From contig CAWGPR010000012.1 in NCBI GenBank assembly GCA_963824475.1, forward strand, positions 558,001 to 622,000: 64,000 nucleotides of DNA. The letters are read 5' to 3'. Positions 35,479 to 45,307 of this stretch are shown here, piece after piece; position 1 is the first letter of the stretch, and the number at the start of each line of letters is the position of its first letter. The position numbers and the translations under genes were made by a program. Source of the stretch: Roseiarcus sp963824475 (GTDB lineage: Bacteria > Pseudomonadota > Alphaproteobacteria > Rhizobiales > Beijerinckiaceae). A model generated the notes under the pieces. That model was not told the origin of the DNA. It did not search any database and saw nothing but the letters and a program-made list of their open reading frames with translations.

Positions 35479-36827
35479 TCTCCGTGATCCCGCCCTGTTC
35501 GCGCCATCTCCTCGGCGCTCTTCGGGTGGTCTTTCGGACCCTCCGCACGCGGTTGCGCGGACGGCCCTTTCGTCTTCTCCCCAGCCGCTTCCATGACCCG
35601 GACCTCCTCACCGTTGGCGATCGAATCGGGCGGATTGGCGACGATGCGCTCGTCCTGGCTGACGCCGCCGGAGATTTCGACCGCCGTTCCAAGGTCACGC
35701 ACGATACGCACGTCTTTCAGAGTGATACGATTGTCAGGCCCAACCGTCGCGACCCGCGGCTCAGTGTCGCGATAGAGCATTGCGCTCGCCGGAATGGTGA
35801 AAGTGTTGGGGTCAGGCGGAATCCGGAAATGGACGCGCGTGAACGCGCCCGGATGGAGCAACCCTTCCTTGTTGTCGGCGAGGAGCTCGACCAGCAGCGT
35901 GCGCGATTTCGGATCGATCGCGCGCGAGGTCGTGATCACGGTCGCGTCGAACGTGTGGTCAGGGTATTCGGGCACTTCGAGCGTCGCCTTCGTCCCGTCC
36001 TTGATCTCGGCAGCGTAGGTTTCCGGCACCGGGACGTAAATCCGCATCTGATGAACGTCGGCGACCGTGAACAAAGGCGCAGTGTTGACGCCGTCCGCTC
36101 TCACCAACGATCCGACGTCGACGTTGCGGGCGGTCACCACGCCGTCGAACGGCGCCACGATGTTGGCGAACGCTTTCTGCGCTTTCAGCCGGTCGACGTT
36201 CGATTGGGCGGCTTCGACCTCGGCCGCGCGCGCGTTCGCATCCGCATCCTTTTCGTCAGCGGCTTGCTGAGACACGGCGGCAGTGGCGCGCAGGGAATCC
36301 CACCGGGCCGCCGTCACTTTCGCGAGGGCGAGATTGGCCTTGGCCTTCACAAGCTCGCTTTGGGCGACCGCGATGCTTTGGTCGAGTTCAGGGGTGTCGA
36401 CGACCGCGAGGATGTCGCCCTGCTTGACCTGGGCGCCGATGTCCTTGCGCCACTCTCTCACATAGCCTTTCACCTGCCCGTGAATGGAGGCGCTGTAGAA
36501 GGCGTCGACATTGCCGGGCAGCACGAGCTCGCGCGTCTCTCCGCCGCGCTGCGGCGCAACCACCGCCACCGGCGGGATGGCCTGCTCCGCCGTCCACTTC
36601 TTTAGCTTTTCGTCATCGTGCCGACGCCCGGATATTCCAGTGTAAGCGACGGCGATCGCCGCCACCACCAGGAGCAGGATGGCGCGCCCAGTCTTGACGG
36701 GCCGGCGTTCTTCCGGATCGGGCTTGGGAGGCTCGGCGTGAGCCGCGGGGGCCGGCGCCTGAGCCTCGTGGCCCTGAGTTTGCGCCTCAGGGCCTCGAGT
36801 ATGCGCTTCGGCTTGGTCCTGGCTCAT
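35475..36827 (-). CDS. RND efflux periplasmic adaptor (membrane fusion protein)
   Basis: 450 residues. An unusually long, Pro/Ala/His-rich cytoplasmic head (about 45 residues) precedes a single membrane helix (AILLLVVAAIAVAYTGISG). Then come the barrel-sandwich/lipoyl halves (FYSASIHGQVKGYVREWRKDIGAQVKQGDILAVVDTPELD and APFDGVVTARNVDVGSLV), a coiled-coil hairpin (about 140-220) and the beta-barrel domain. It overlaps the pump gene and outer-membrane factor gene by four bases each, so the three are translationally coupled. Confidence 0.93.
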   Translation of the reverse strand: MSQDQAEAHTRGPEAQTQGHEAQAPAPAAHAEPPKPDPEERRPVKTGRAILLLVVAAIAVAYTGISGRRHDDEKLKKWTAEQAIPPVAVVAPQRGGETRELVLPGNVDAFYSASIHGQVKGYVREWRKDIGAQVKQGDILAVVDTPELDQSIAVAQSELVKAKANLALAKVTAARWDSLRATAAVSQQAADEKDADANARAAEVEAAQSNVDRLKAQKAFANIVAPFDGVVTARNVDVGSLVRADGVNTAPLFTVADVHQMRIYVPVPETYAAEIKDGTKATLEVPEYPDHTFDATVITTSRAIDPKSRTLLVELLADNKEGLLHPGAFTRVHFRIPPDPNTFTIPASAMLYRDTEPRVATVGPDNRITLKDVRIVRDLGTAVEISGGVSQDERIVANPPDSIANGEEVRVMEAAGEKTKGPSAQPRAEGPKDHPKSAEEMARTGRDHGE

Positions 36828-39800
36828 GCGGGCGTGGCCTCGGCGGGAAGGTTCGGCGCGGGTTGGCTCGCGCGGCTTGGCTTGCGCTCGTGAACGAGCC
36901 GGAAGACGGCCGGAACGAACAACAGCGTCGCCACGGTCGCGAAGACGAGGCCGCCGATCACGGCCCTGCCGAGCGGGGCGTTCAGCTCCGCGCTGAGCGC
37001 CATCGGCCCCATGCCGATGATCATCGCCAGTGCGGTCATGAGCACCGGGCGAAAGCGGGTGAAACCAGCGTCGATCGCGGCGGTCGCCGCGTCGGCGCCC
37101 TCCGCCAGCCGCTCGCGGGCAAAGCTGACCACGAGAATGCTATTGGCGGTGGCGACGCCCATGCACATGATCGCGCCCGTAAGCGCTGGAACAGACAACG
37201 TCGTGTGAGTGATGAACAACATCCAGACGATGCCGGCGAGCGCAGTCGGCAATGCGCTGACGATGACGAACGGATCAAGCCAGGACTGGAAGTTGACGAC
37301 GATCAGCAGATAAATGAGGACGACGGCGAGCGCGATGCCGACGAAAAGCTGACCGAAAGCGTAGGTCATCGTCTGAACTTGCCCCCGCACCACAACAGTC
37401 GATCCGGGAGGCGCCTCATGTGCGGTCTCATCGAGGATCTTCTGGATGTCGGCCGCGACAGCGCCGAGATCCCGTTCATTGTTGGTCGCGAAAATGTCTA
37501 TAACAGGTTGAACGGCGTAATGCGAGACGACGGCGTCGCTGACGTCACGTTTGATCGTCGCGACGCCGCCGAGAATTTGCTTATCCGACCCCAGGGAAGC
37601 GGGAACGTTCTCCAGCTGGGAGAGGGATCGCACCCAATATTGCGGCGTCTGGGCGACGATCGGGTATGAAACGCCATTCTTTGGATTGAGCCAGAACGTC
37701 GGCGCGGTTTGGATGCTGCCGGCCAAGGCGTCCTGCAGGTTCTGGGCGACGTCACGCTCGCTCACGCCGACGAGCTGGGCTCGGGTGCGATCGACGTCGA
37801 CATTGAAAGTCGGCGCATTGAAGGCCTGCTGAATGCGCGCGTCGGCGACCCCGGGAACCCGCGCGATCCTTGCGAGTATCTTGTCCGCATAGGCGCGGTT
37901 GGCCGCCATCTTCGAACCGATGATCTGCACGTCGATCGGGGCCGGCAAGCCGAAGTTGAGAATTTGGGTCACGATGTCGGCGGGCAGGAAGGCGAAGGTT
38001 GTGCCTGGAAACAGGCGCGGCAGCTGTTCGCGCATCGTCTTCACGTAACGCGGCGCCTCGGCCTCCCGGCCGTCATTCAAGGTGATCAGAATGTCGGCGT
38101 CCGAGGCGCCGATCGTTCCCGTGTCGGAGTAGGCCATGTTGATGCCGCTGATCGACAGGCCAATATTGTCGACGATCGTGCGCAGCGACTCGGGCGGTAT
38201 GATCGATCGGATCGCCGCCTCGATCTTGTCGACTTCGACCCCGGTTTCCTCGATCCGCAGACCGGTCGGGGCGCGCACGTGCAGCGCGATCTGCGTGCTT
38301 TCGATCGGCGGAAAGAAGTTGCGGCCGAGGAAAGGGGCGAGCGCGAACGAGCAGAGAACGGCGGCCATGAAGCCGACGATAAATAGGCGCCGCCCGGCCA
38401 AGGCGGTGATGAGCAGGCGCCGATAGAACGCCCGCGCGGCTTCGAAGCGCCGTTCGAATCCGCGCTGGAAAAGAGCGAGCGGATTGCGGGTCGGGGCCAA
38501 GGGCGCACCGTGGCCATGCGTCGCCTGGTGAGCGAGCAGAAAGCGGGCCATCGTGTTGACGAGAGTGCGCGAGAGCACATAGGAGCCGATCAGGGCGAAA
38601 ACGACCGCTTTCGCCATCGGGCGAAACAGGAAGCCGGCGACCCCGCCGAGGGTGAACATCGGCACGAACACGATGCAGATGCACAGAAGCGAGACGGTGG
38701 CGGGAATGACGATCTGCCGCGCGCCGTCCATGATCGCGCTTTCGATGTCTTTGCCCTGCTCGAGGTGGTAGTTGATGTTCTCGATCGTCACCGTCGCGTC
38801 GTCGACGAGAATGCCGACCGCGAGCGCAAGGCCGCCGAGCGTCATCACATTGATTGTCTCGCCGGTCGCGGCCAGGAGCGCGACCGAGGTCAGAATCGCC
38901 AGCGGAATCGAGATCATAATGATGATGGTCGAACGCCAGCTGCCGAGAAAGATGAGGATCATCAGCCCGGTCAGCGCCGCTGCGACGACGCCCTCGAAGA
39001 TGACCGACGATACTGCCGCCTTGACGAACGTCGATTGGTCTCCGACGGCGTCAAGGCGCAGGCTCTTCGGCAAGGTCTCGCGCAATTTCGGCAGCAGCGC
39101 CTTGACTCCGGCGATGACGTCGAGCGTCGATGCGGAGCCAGTCTTCAGGATGGTCATCAGGACGGCGTTTGAACCGTCGACGCGCACCATGTTGGTCTGC
39201 GGCGGGCGAGCCCGCGTGGACATAGGCGACGTCGTGGATGTAGACGGGGACCCCGTCGACGGTGCGAATGGGCAAATCGTTCAGTTCAGCGATGCGGCTG
39301 GGAGCGTCATTGAGCGCGACGACATATTCGAATTCACCGACTTTCTCGGTGCCCACCGGCGTGATGACGTTCTGCCGCGCGATCGCGTCGACCACGTCCT
39401 GCGACGACAGCCCGTAGGCCTGCAACTTGTCCTGGTTGAGGTCGATCTGGACCTGCAGCACCTTGCCTCCGTACGGCGAGGGGACCGCGGTTCCGGCGAC
39501 GGTCGCCAGTTGCGGACGGATGAAATTCTGCCCGGCGTCGAATATCTCCGCCTGCGACAAGGCGTTGCTGGACAACGCCAGCTGGAGGATCGGCACGCTC
39601 GAAGCACTGAAGCTCAGAACGTAAGGCGGGGTGATGCCGGGAGGAAGCAGCTTAAGCACGGTCTGCGACGCTGCGGTGATCTGCGCCAGAGCCGAGTTGA
39701 TGTTCACGTTGGGCTGGAAGAACACCTTGACCACGCCATAGCCGGCAAGCGACTGCGACTCGATGTGCTCGATGTCGTTGACCTGCGCGCTGAGCGTCCG

Positions 39801-40007
39801 CTCGTAATAGTAGATCACGCGCCCCGACATGTCGTCCGGCGGCAAGCCATTGTAAGTCCACACGACGGCGACGACCGGAATGCCGATGTTCGGGAAGATG
39901 TCGGTCGGCGTCTTGATCGCCGCAGTCACGCCAAAGATGACGATCAGCATCGCCATGACGACGAACGTGTAGGGCTTGTCTAACGCTACTCTAACAATGG
40001 CAAGCAT
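36824..40007 (-). pseudogene. RND efflux pump (AcrB/MexF superfamily), frameshifted
   Basis: The first frame (from 40007) gives MLAIVRVALDKPYTFVVMAML through the porter domain to IHDVAYVHAGSP. The other frame resumes PQTNMVRVDGSNAVLMTIL and continues through twelve-helix RND features (GGLALAVGILVDDATVTIENI with the essential acidic pair, GIVWMLFITHTTLSVPALTGAIMCMGVATANSILVVSFARE) to 36824. One extra base in the GGG run at 39204-39206 explains the break; repaired it is about 1060 residues, the normal size. Unless the extra base is an error, the pump is not made as one chain. The substrate class (multidrug versus metal) is undecided. Confidence 0.92.
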
Positions 40008-40160
40008 TGGTCACTTCTGAAGTTCTGCCAAACGCGCATAAATTTCGCCGCGGCAAACATAGTCTGCCGCGGCGGCGGCGAGCGCTTATACCCATCCGCG
40101 CCCTATATTATATTAAAATAAATTTTCTCATCTTGTCTTGGGCGCCCGCCAAAGACCGCC

Positions 40161-41556
40161 TCAAGCCGCTTCCCGCGCCACCCTGCCCGGCGCTGGTGTC
40201 GGCGCCACGGCGCGTAACTCGAAGCGCGCGCCAGGGTTGTTGTCTTCGACCGTCAGCTTGAAGCCGTGCAGATTGGCGATCGTGTCGGCGATGCTGAGGC
40301 CGAGCCCATGTCCCGGCAACTGGCCGCTCCGCTGGCCGCGATAGAAACGGTCAAATATTCTTGTGCGCTCGTGCGGCGGGATTCCGATTCCCGTATCGCT
40401 TATGAGCACAAACGGCCGCCCGTCGCATATCCGGGCCTCGATGCGGACCGCGCCGCCGGCTGGCGTGAACTTGATCGCGTTATCGATGAGGTTCGCGAGC
40501 GCTTCGCGCATGAGGTCCTGATCGCCCCGGATCGGTACGGGCTTGTCGGCGTTTGCGATCATTGTGAGGCCCTTCGATTCGGCCAGCGGCTCATAAAAAT
40601 CGAGCAGTTGCGTGCAAACCGCCGCGAGATCGAAGTCGGTGAACTTGATCTTCCGCGCGCTATTCTCGATCGCGGACACGCGCAGAATTGCCGAAATGGC
40701 TATGGACACCTTGCGCGATCTGGTCGAGCGCGCCCTCCAAGGCCTCGCGCAATTGTTCGACCCCGCTCGCGCTGTTAAGCGCGCGCTCAATCTTAGCGGA
40801 GGCGACGGCGAGCGGTGTGCGCAAGTCATGGGCGATGTTGTCGCCTACGCTCTTGAGCTGCTCGAGCAGCCGCGCGATTTCGTCGAGCATAAGATTGACC
40901 GCGCGCGACACTTTCTCGATGTCGCCGTCCTCGTTGGCTGCCGGCAAACGCAAATCGAGCTCACCGTTCATGATTCTGACGATAGCGTCGTGAACATGCT
41001 CGAACCGCTGCGATGCGCGGCGGGCGAAAAACGCGCCAATCGCCAGGATCGCGAGAATTGTCGGCAAGAGCGCGATCGCCAGCGCGCGCAGCAGCGTCCT
41101 CTGCAGGTCGTAGGTCTCAAACAGGCTCCGCCCGAGCAACAGAACGCCGCCGTTGGCGAGCCTGCGGGCGACAAAGATGGCCGGCTCCCGGTTGCCGCTC
41201 GAATCCGGCAGAGGCTGTTCCTGAACGACATGCGCCCGCCCATCGATCGGAATCCCAGGCATACCGGGCACGTCGCCGAATAACATGGCGCCTTTCGGAT
41301 CGAACAATGCGACATAATCCAGGCGGCGGATATCCCGCGTCAGGCGCAGCTCCAACGCCCGGCGCAACTCAGCCTCGCTGTCGTGATCGCTTTTGGCCGT
41401 TTCGTCGACAAGAATGGCGCCTGCGCGCTCAATATCCGAGCTGTATACCTGCCAATAGATGGAGGCGAAGGCCGCAGTCATCGCCAGAGCGATCGCGAAA
41501 ATAAACGCCAGCGCGAGGCGAAACGCCCGCGCGTTGAAGACCTCAAGCGTCCGCAT
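40161..41556 (-). pseudogene. Sensor histidine kinase, frameshifted
   Basis: First frame (41556 to about 40711): membrane helix LALAFIFAIALAMTAAFASIYW, periplasmic domain, second helix near LLPTILAILAIGAFFA, HAMP and the phospho-acceptor box DNIAHDLRTPLA. After LDQIAQ the frame shifts. The rest continues VSIAISAILRVSAIE and holds N box LIDNAIKF, G1 DTGIGIP and G2 GHGLGLSI to 40161. One extra base in the CC pair at 40709-40710 explains it. Repaired length is about 464 residues. It overlaps the response regulator gene by 14 bases and precedes the efflux operon. Confidence 0.9.
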
Positions 41557-42265
41557 TCAGTTTGAAGCCGACGGCGCGGATACTGACGATGAACCGTCGC
41601 GCGCCGGTGGGGTCGAGCCTGCGCCGCAGGTTGCCGATCTGAACGTCGACGACATTGGTTTGCGCCATGAATTTGAAATTCCAAACATCTTCGAGCAGCA
41701 TCGTTCGCGTCACGATTTGGCCTGGACGGCGCATGAAATATTCGAGTAGGGCGAATTCCCGCGGCAGCAGATCGACTGGCTTGCCGTCGCATCGCACGGT
41801 GCGCTCGACGAGATCCATCTCGAGGGCGCCGACTTGCAATCGCGTCACCCGCGCGTCGGCGCCCCGGCGCAGAAGCGCTTCAACCCGCGCGGTCAACTCC
41901 CGAATGTCGAACGGCTTGACCAGATAGTCGTCGCCGCCCGCTTTCAGGCCATTGATTCGCTCGTCGACCGACGAGAGCGCGCTAATCACCAGGGCCGGCG
42001 TGGCGTTGCCTTCGGCCCGGAGCGCTTCGATGATCGAAAGCCCATCCTCGCCTTGCAGCATGCGATCGATGACCAGGACCGCCGCGCCCGACCGCGCCGC
42101 CCGCAAGCCGTCGTCGACTGTCTCCGCGAGCTGCACCGGATGGCCGCTCGCCTGCAGTTCGAGGCGAATCTCCTCGGCGAGGTCGCGCTCGTCTTCGACG
42201 ACCAGCACCGGAGCGCCCGCCAGCGCGTCCGCCGGGCCGGTTTTCTCGAAAGGCGAAACGCTCAT
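41543..42265 (-). CDS. OmpR/PhoB-family response regulator
   Basis: About 240 residues from ATG 42265; upstream ATGs at 42286 and 42328 are possible starts. Receiver domain: acidic pair VVEDERD, phospho-accepting D in LVIDRMLQGEDG, and K in YLVKPFD. Winged-helix DNA-binding domain: LLPREFALLEYFMRRPGQIVTRTMLLEDVW and TNVVDVQIGNLRRRLD. Cotranscribed with the kinase and pointing into the RND pump genes, it probably controls that operon. The signal is unknown. Confidence 0.93.
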   Translation of the reverse strand: MSVSPFEKTGPADALAGAPVLVVEDERDLAEEIRLELQASGHPVQLAETVDDGLRAARSGAAVLVIDRMLQGEDGLSIIEALRAEGNATPALVISALSSVDERINGLKAGGDDYLVKPFDIRELTARVEALLRRGADARVTRLQVGALEMDLVERTVRCDGKPVDLLPREFALLEYFMRRPGQIVTRTMLLEDVWNFKFMAQTNVVDVQIGNLRRRLDPTGARRFIVSIRAVGFKLNADA

Positions 42266-42977
42266 CGCTTCATTCCCAAGCACCATGCTTCGCCCGGACT
42301 TTGTCTTACCAGTAAAGCAGCGCCACAAGAGTTCACCGAGTTGGCGGCCTGGAGCACTCGCTTTGCAACGCTCGCGGCGCGGGCTCCCACTGTCGAAATG
42401 ACGCCGACCTCAGGCTCCGACCGCTGAGATCGTCGCCTGAATACATGGTTGCGATCTCCGTCTGTTACCACGGGCGCATTTTGGCGCTCGACTAAATTTT
42501 TTTTGTTTCTGTCGGCCCTTTTGTCGCCAACCTGTAACATTGGCGAGCTAATCCCAAACCAGTCCAAAATATGTCAGCCCGGGGGCGTTGGCGCGCCGCC
42601 TGGTATTGTCGCGCCGGTAAGGCTATTGTCGCAGCCGAAAACCTATTGTTTCGCCGCGCCGCAAGCATCGTCTGTGGTCAATTTGCAACAAGCCTGAAAA
42701 AAGACGATAACACGGTAAAATTATAGTTTGTTTGTGACAGTTTGCGCCGTTAGCTTCACCCTGCACAATTCGATTCGAGTTCGGGCGAGCAACGTCGCGG
42801 CTGTGGGAATACATTCCATATCCGCCGCGACGGGTCCAGCTTCGGCCAGGGGCGCTTGAGGCAATCGAGTCGCGGAGCGGAGGGGACGCGACCCGCCCAG
42901 GCGGGCAAGCGGGAGCCGTCAAAGTCTAGCAGCGCGGGCCGGCGTCGATTTCGGTCCGACCATGGGATGGGGAAGTT
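42266..42977. other. Divergent intergenic region, regulator / porin
   Basis: About 700 bases between the leftward two-component genes and the rightward porin. AT-rich blocks at 42490-42510 (ctaaattttttttgtttctg) and 42700-42735 (aaaaagacgataacacggta) are likely promoter or regulatory DNA. I see no gene and no clear palindromic operator. Confidence 0.4.
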
Positions 42978-44618
42978 ATGAAAAAGCTTGGTGTAGCCCT
43001 GGCGATCGCAATCGCCTCCGTCGGCGCGGCTCGCGCGGCTGATCTGCCAACCAAGAAGCAAGCGCCGCCGGCTCCGCCGGTGAACTGCTACGCGAGCATC
43101 TGGTCGTGGCTCGATTCAACCGCCGCCGACTGCCCGCTGAGCTATGGGCCGTTCACCGTCTATGGGACGCTGGACGGGGGTCTCGGCTGGGAGTCGCACG
43201 GCGCCGGCTACAACGCTGCGTGGAACAACGGCGTCTCGAACATCGTCACCAAGCAGAGCAGCCCACACTCGCAGTGGCTGTGGACGCCCAACGGCCTCAG
43301 CCAGTCGGTCGTCGGCATCAAGATGAGCCTGCCACTTCCGTTCTTGTCGGGTCCGTTCTTGTCGGGCTGGTCGCTCGTCGGCACGGCGGAGACCGGTTTC
43401 AATCCATTTTATGGCTACCTGGCTGACGCGCAGCGCTCGCAAGTCCAAAACAACGGCAAGGCGCTGGTCCAGCAGAACGCGAACGCCAACTCGAGCCGCA
43501 CCGGCCAGTGGGATAATTCGCAAGCGTTCATCGGCCTCAGCAACCCGGCCTATGGCACCTTGACCGCCGGGCGGGTCTACACGCTGTCGCTCGACGCCAT
43601 CAATTCCTACGATCCGATGGGCGGCTCGTACGCCTTCTCGCCGATCGGCTATTCGGGCTCCTACGCCGGATTTGGCGACACCGAAGCCGCCCGCGCCGAG
43701 ACGGCGGTCAAATATCGACTGAACCTCCCGAATTTCGGCATCCCCTCGGCCTCGAGTTTCCGCGTGGCGGGCCTGTGGCAGTTTGGCGGCTATGACCAGG
43801 GCAACGGCACGAACGGCATGTACCAAGGCCAGGTCGGCGGCGACTTCAACTTGTTCGGCGGCACCCCCTTCGCCGGCGCGCTCTCGGTGGACGCGATCGG
43901 CAGCTTCGCCAGGGACGCGGTGAACGTCGGCACCTTCAGCGGCACCTGCTCCATCCTCAAGACCGGGCCCTTCAAGGGCCTGACTGGATGCACCGACGGA
44001 GTCCCGGAATTTTACAACAACACCGACGTGACGGCGACGCTGTCGAACAACACCGGCCTGTTGCTGACGTCCAAGTACAAATGGCATGCCCTGACGGTCT
44101 ACGGCGGCTACGCGTGGCTCAGGCAGTCCGACCCGAGCAACGATTATCTCAATGGCTTCACGACCATCGGCGGCTGGAACGTGCCTGCGACGATCCCGTC
44201 GACTTTGCCCAACGCCAAGAAACTCTTTCCGACCCAATGGACCAGCTACACAACCTACGCCATTCCCAGAATCGCTCCCTTCTTCTGGGTCGGCGCCAAA
44301 TATGCGATCACGCCTCAGCTTGACGTGACCGGCGCCTTTTATTATCTCCAACAGTCCGACTACAATACAACGACCTGCGGCACCGCCAACAGCACCTACG
44401 TTGAGCCAAACGGAAGCAGTTTCACAGTTACGCGCGTCAACAGCGGCAAATGCGCCGGCCAGACCGACTTCATTTCCGCTCTGATCGATTATCGGCCGGT
44501 CAAGCGCGTCGACCTCTACGCGGGCATAATGATCTCCAACGTCTACGGCGGCTTGGCGAACGGCTACCAGGTGGCTCAGACGGTCAACCCGACGGCCGGC
44601 ATTCGCATCAAGTTCTGA
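42978..44618 (+). CDS. Large outer-membrane porin, intact
   Basis: 546 residues, ATG 42978 after ggggaag. Signal peptide MKKLGVALAIAIASVGAARA; mature protein begins ADLPTKKQAPPAPP, then CYASIWSWLDSTAADCPLS with a paired cysteine. Alternating strands and long loops follow, ending GIMISNVYGGLANGY and NPTAGIRIKF with C-terminal phenylalanine, as required for outer-membrane barrel assembly. It is one of five related porin genes or remnants in the window and one of two without a lesion. Substrate unknown; general trimeric porin is the likely class. Confidence 0.9.
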   Translation: MKKLGVALAIAIASVGAARAADLPTKKQAPPAPPVNCYASIWSWLDSTAADCPLSYGPFTVYGTLDGGLGWESHGAGYNAAWNNGVSNIVTKQSSPHSQWLWTPNGLSQSVVGIKMSLPLPFLSGPFLSGWSLVGTAETGFNPFYGYLADAQRSQVQNNGKALVQQNANANSSRTGQWDNSQAFIGLSNPAYGTLTAGRVYTLSLDAINSYDPMGGSYAFSPIGYSGSYAGFGDTEAARAETAVKYRLNLPNFGIPSASSFRVAGLWQFGGYDQGNGTNGMYQGQVGGDFNLFGGTPFAGALSVDAIGSFARDAVNVGTFSGTCSILKTGPFKGLTGCTDGVPEFYNNTDVTATLSNNTGLLLTSKYKWHALTVYGGYAWLRQSDPSNDYLNGFTTIGGWNVPATIPSTLPNAKKLFPTQWTSYTTYAIPRIAPFFWVGAKYAITPQLDVTGAFYYLQQSDYNTTTCGTANSTYVEPNGSSFTVTRVNSGKCAGQTDFISALIDYRPVKRVDLYAGIMISNVYGGLANGYQVAQTVNPTAGIRIKF

Positions 44619-45307
44619 CGGTTGTTTTGTCGCCCGGTTGCGGCGCTGTTCGCCGCGCCGGGCTTCGCCATAAATCCCCGACGCTGGCGCCGACCTTGAC
44701 GTCGGGATTGCGCCTCAAGCCGCGAGTTTCGTCCAGACCGCGCACTCGGCCGCGTCACTCCCTAGCGACGAAACAATGAAGTTCGCTTTCCCCAAATACA
44801 AGCCGGCGCTCGACCGTTCCTGCTGAAAACTGCGGTCCAGGCCGTCGCCTTGCGGCCATTTGGCTGAGCCTTTGCCAGCGGCCATAACGGCGTTGATCAA
44901 CGCCGACCCCATGCCCTGTTGGAGCCGACGGGATCCCTAGACTATTCCTCGGCGTCTGATGTCCCCAGGTAAGCGCCGCCTCGGCCATTGCGCGGCGGAG
45001 GGGACGACGCCTCGGCTCCGCCTCTGACCGGGCCCCAACGGGCGGCTCGCGCGCAAGAGGCCTCACCGTCCATCCTGAGCTTCGACGCCCGCCGTTGCAT
45101 CTGGGCGGCGCCGAGCGCCGCCGCGGGCGCGAGCAAAATCGCCGAGATCCTCATCGTGAAGGCGACGCGACGGGCGAAGCCGCCGCTTCGACCATTCTTG
45201 ACGTCAGCGTGTTCGCTTGGTTAAAGTCTATTAAGTCGATCGTATTTATCAATTGCGGTAAAACAGTCGAATCGAAGCCGGCCTGCGCCGAGCCAATCGG
45301 GGAAGTC
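44619..45307. other. Intergenic region between the two intact porins
   Basis: 689 bases. Open frames exist on both strands (for example 44755-45066 minus) but have no family likeness and high arginine content typical of GC-rich shadows. The AT-rich stretch 45215-45270 (ttggttaaagtctattaagt, tatttatcaattgcgg) probably carries the promoter of the next porin. Nothing else is recognised. Confidence 0.4.

Noticed and set aside
43116..44351. Large minus-strand frame opposite the intact porin
   Set aside because: Shadow frame produced by GC-rich codon bias; the porin on the plus strand has signal peptide and barrel end.
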